Shown: one piece after another, positions 5,361-5,522 of the stretch
Layout of the letters: the number at the start of each line of letters is the position of its first letter
Position numbering within the stretch: the stretch's first letter is position 1
Source of the DNA: Bacillota bacterium
GTDB taxonomy: Bacteria; Bacillota; Clostridia; Acetivibrionales; DSM-1351
Length of the DNA stretch: 5,522 bases
Direction: 5' to 3'
NCBI GenBank assembly: GCA_023426005.1
Contig: JAFABO010000126.1
Location: forward strand, 1 to 5,522
The notes under the pieces: generated by a model
What the model saw: only the letters and a program-made list of their open reading frames with translations
What the model was told of the DNA's origin: nothing
The model's database searches: none
Position numbers and translations under genes: made by a program

Positions 5361-5428
5361 GAGACATATTTCTTTTGTGAAGCTTTCTTTGTCTGCAAAG
5401 AAAGCCTTGAGTAAACTATCCTCAAGAC
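5356..5428. repeat. Nested inverted repeats, structured intergenic element
   Basis: An inner perfect 10-bp stem GCTTTCTTTG / CAAAGAAAGC (5382-5391 and 5396-5405) has a TCTG tetraloop. It is enclosed by GTCTTGAG (5356-5363) and CTCAAGAC (5421-5428). A competing 6-bp stem CTTGAG / CTCAAG (5406-5411 and 5421-5426) shares the right arm. There is no T-tract after the inner hairpin on either strand, so it is not a standard terminator. It is probably part of a dispersed repeat rather than of the regulator gene. Confidence 0.65.
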
Positions 5429-5482
5429 CAAAGGCCTCAAGAATAAAGAAAGTAATTATTTAAGTTAGCCGCCTCCAAACAC

Positions 5483-5522
5483 AACAAAACCCCAAGCTAT
5501 GAGCTTGCAGGCCCAAAGTCTT
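5483..5522. repeat. Direct repeat, copy 2 (cut by the window edge)
   Basis: Second copy of the unit at 5320-5360, offset by 162 bases in its identical 20-base part. It runs to the last base of the window, so the match may well continue outside, including the hairpin found after copy 1. Confidence 0.75.

Noticed and set aside
5382..5405. Terminator for the second DtxR-family gene
   Set aside because: The 10-bp stem is perfect, but no T-tract follows it on either strand and it lies within the repeat element.
5278..5463. Plus-strand 61-codon open frame at the right end
   Set aside because: It overlaps the end of the second regulator, has no ribosome binding site, is full of Lys, Ser and Arg, and is made of the repeat element.
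5464..5470. GTTAGCC as an integron attC-type core or a sixth operator
   Set aside because: It does not fit the GTTRRRY core, there is no matching inverse core or integrase, and as an operator it is only a single half-site.
5341..5522. CRISPR array from the two 20-base repeats
   Set aside because: There are only two copies, 162 bases apart, with unequal flanks and no regular spacers.

Overview
The window looks like a chromosomal segment from a low-GC anaerobic Firmicute, most likely class Clostridia. The evidence is the AT-rich intergenic DNA, strong AGGAGG-type ribosome binding sites, TTGACA/TATAAT-like promoters, an anaerobic Feo ferrous-iron importer with two FeoA genes and a FeoB-associated Cys-rich peptide, and short DtxR-type regulators. 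The genus cannot be fixed from this sequence alone.

Layout. 1-877 (minus) is nadA, quinolinate synthase, with its last dozen or so codons beyond the left edge; its own promoter lies at 957-985. 1109-1135 is a strong intrinsic terminator closing a minus-strand iron-uptake operon that reads feoA (3863-4072), a second feoA (3587-3808), feoB (1354-3507) and a 55-residue membrane-anchored Cys-rich peptide (1136-1303). The operon's promoter is at 4151-4179. Diverging from it are two plus-strand DtxR-family genes, 4408-4782 and 4947-5309, separated by a 17-bp-stem terminator (4791-4833). The right end (5310-5522) has no credible gene and holds a structured, partly duplicated repeat that runs off the window.

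How the parts fit. A single inverted-repeat operator, GTTAG-N6-CTAAC with flanking R/Y, occurs at least four times and probably five: three tandem copies at the feo promoter and leader (one overlapping the -10), one between feoA and feoB just upstream of the feoB ribosome binding site, and one at the presumed start site of the second DtxR-family gene. The half-site resembles the DtxR/IdeR box half-site, so the adjacent regulators are the natural candidates to bind it. The first regulator keeps an iron-type ligand set (C102, E105, H106, H80, E13). The second has the same fold but has lost every canonical metal ligand (K8, I11, Y77, I100, I103, G104). This suggests a metal-sensing repressor paired with a metal-blind paralog that is itself under the shared operator. 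That pairing is the most unusual thing in the window.
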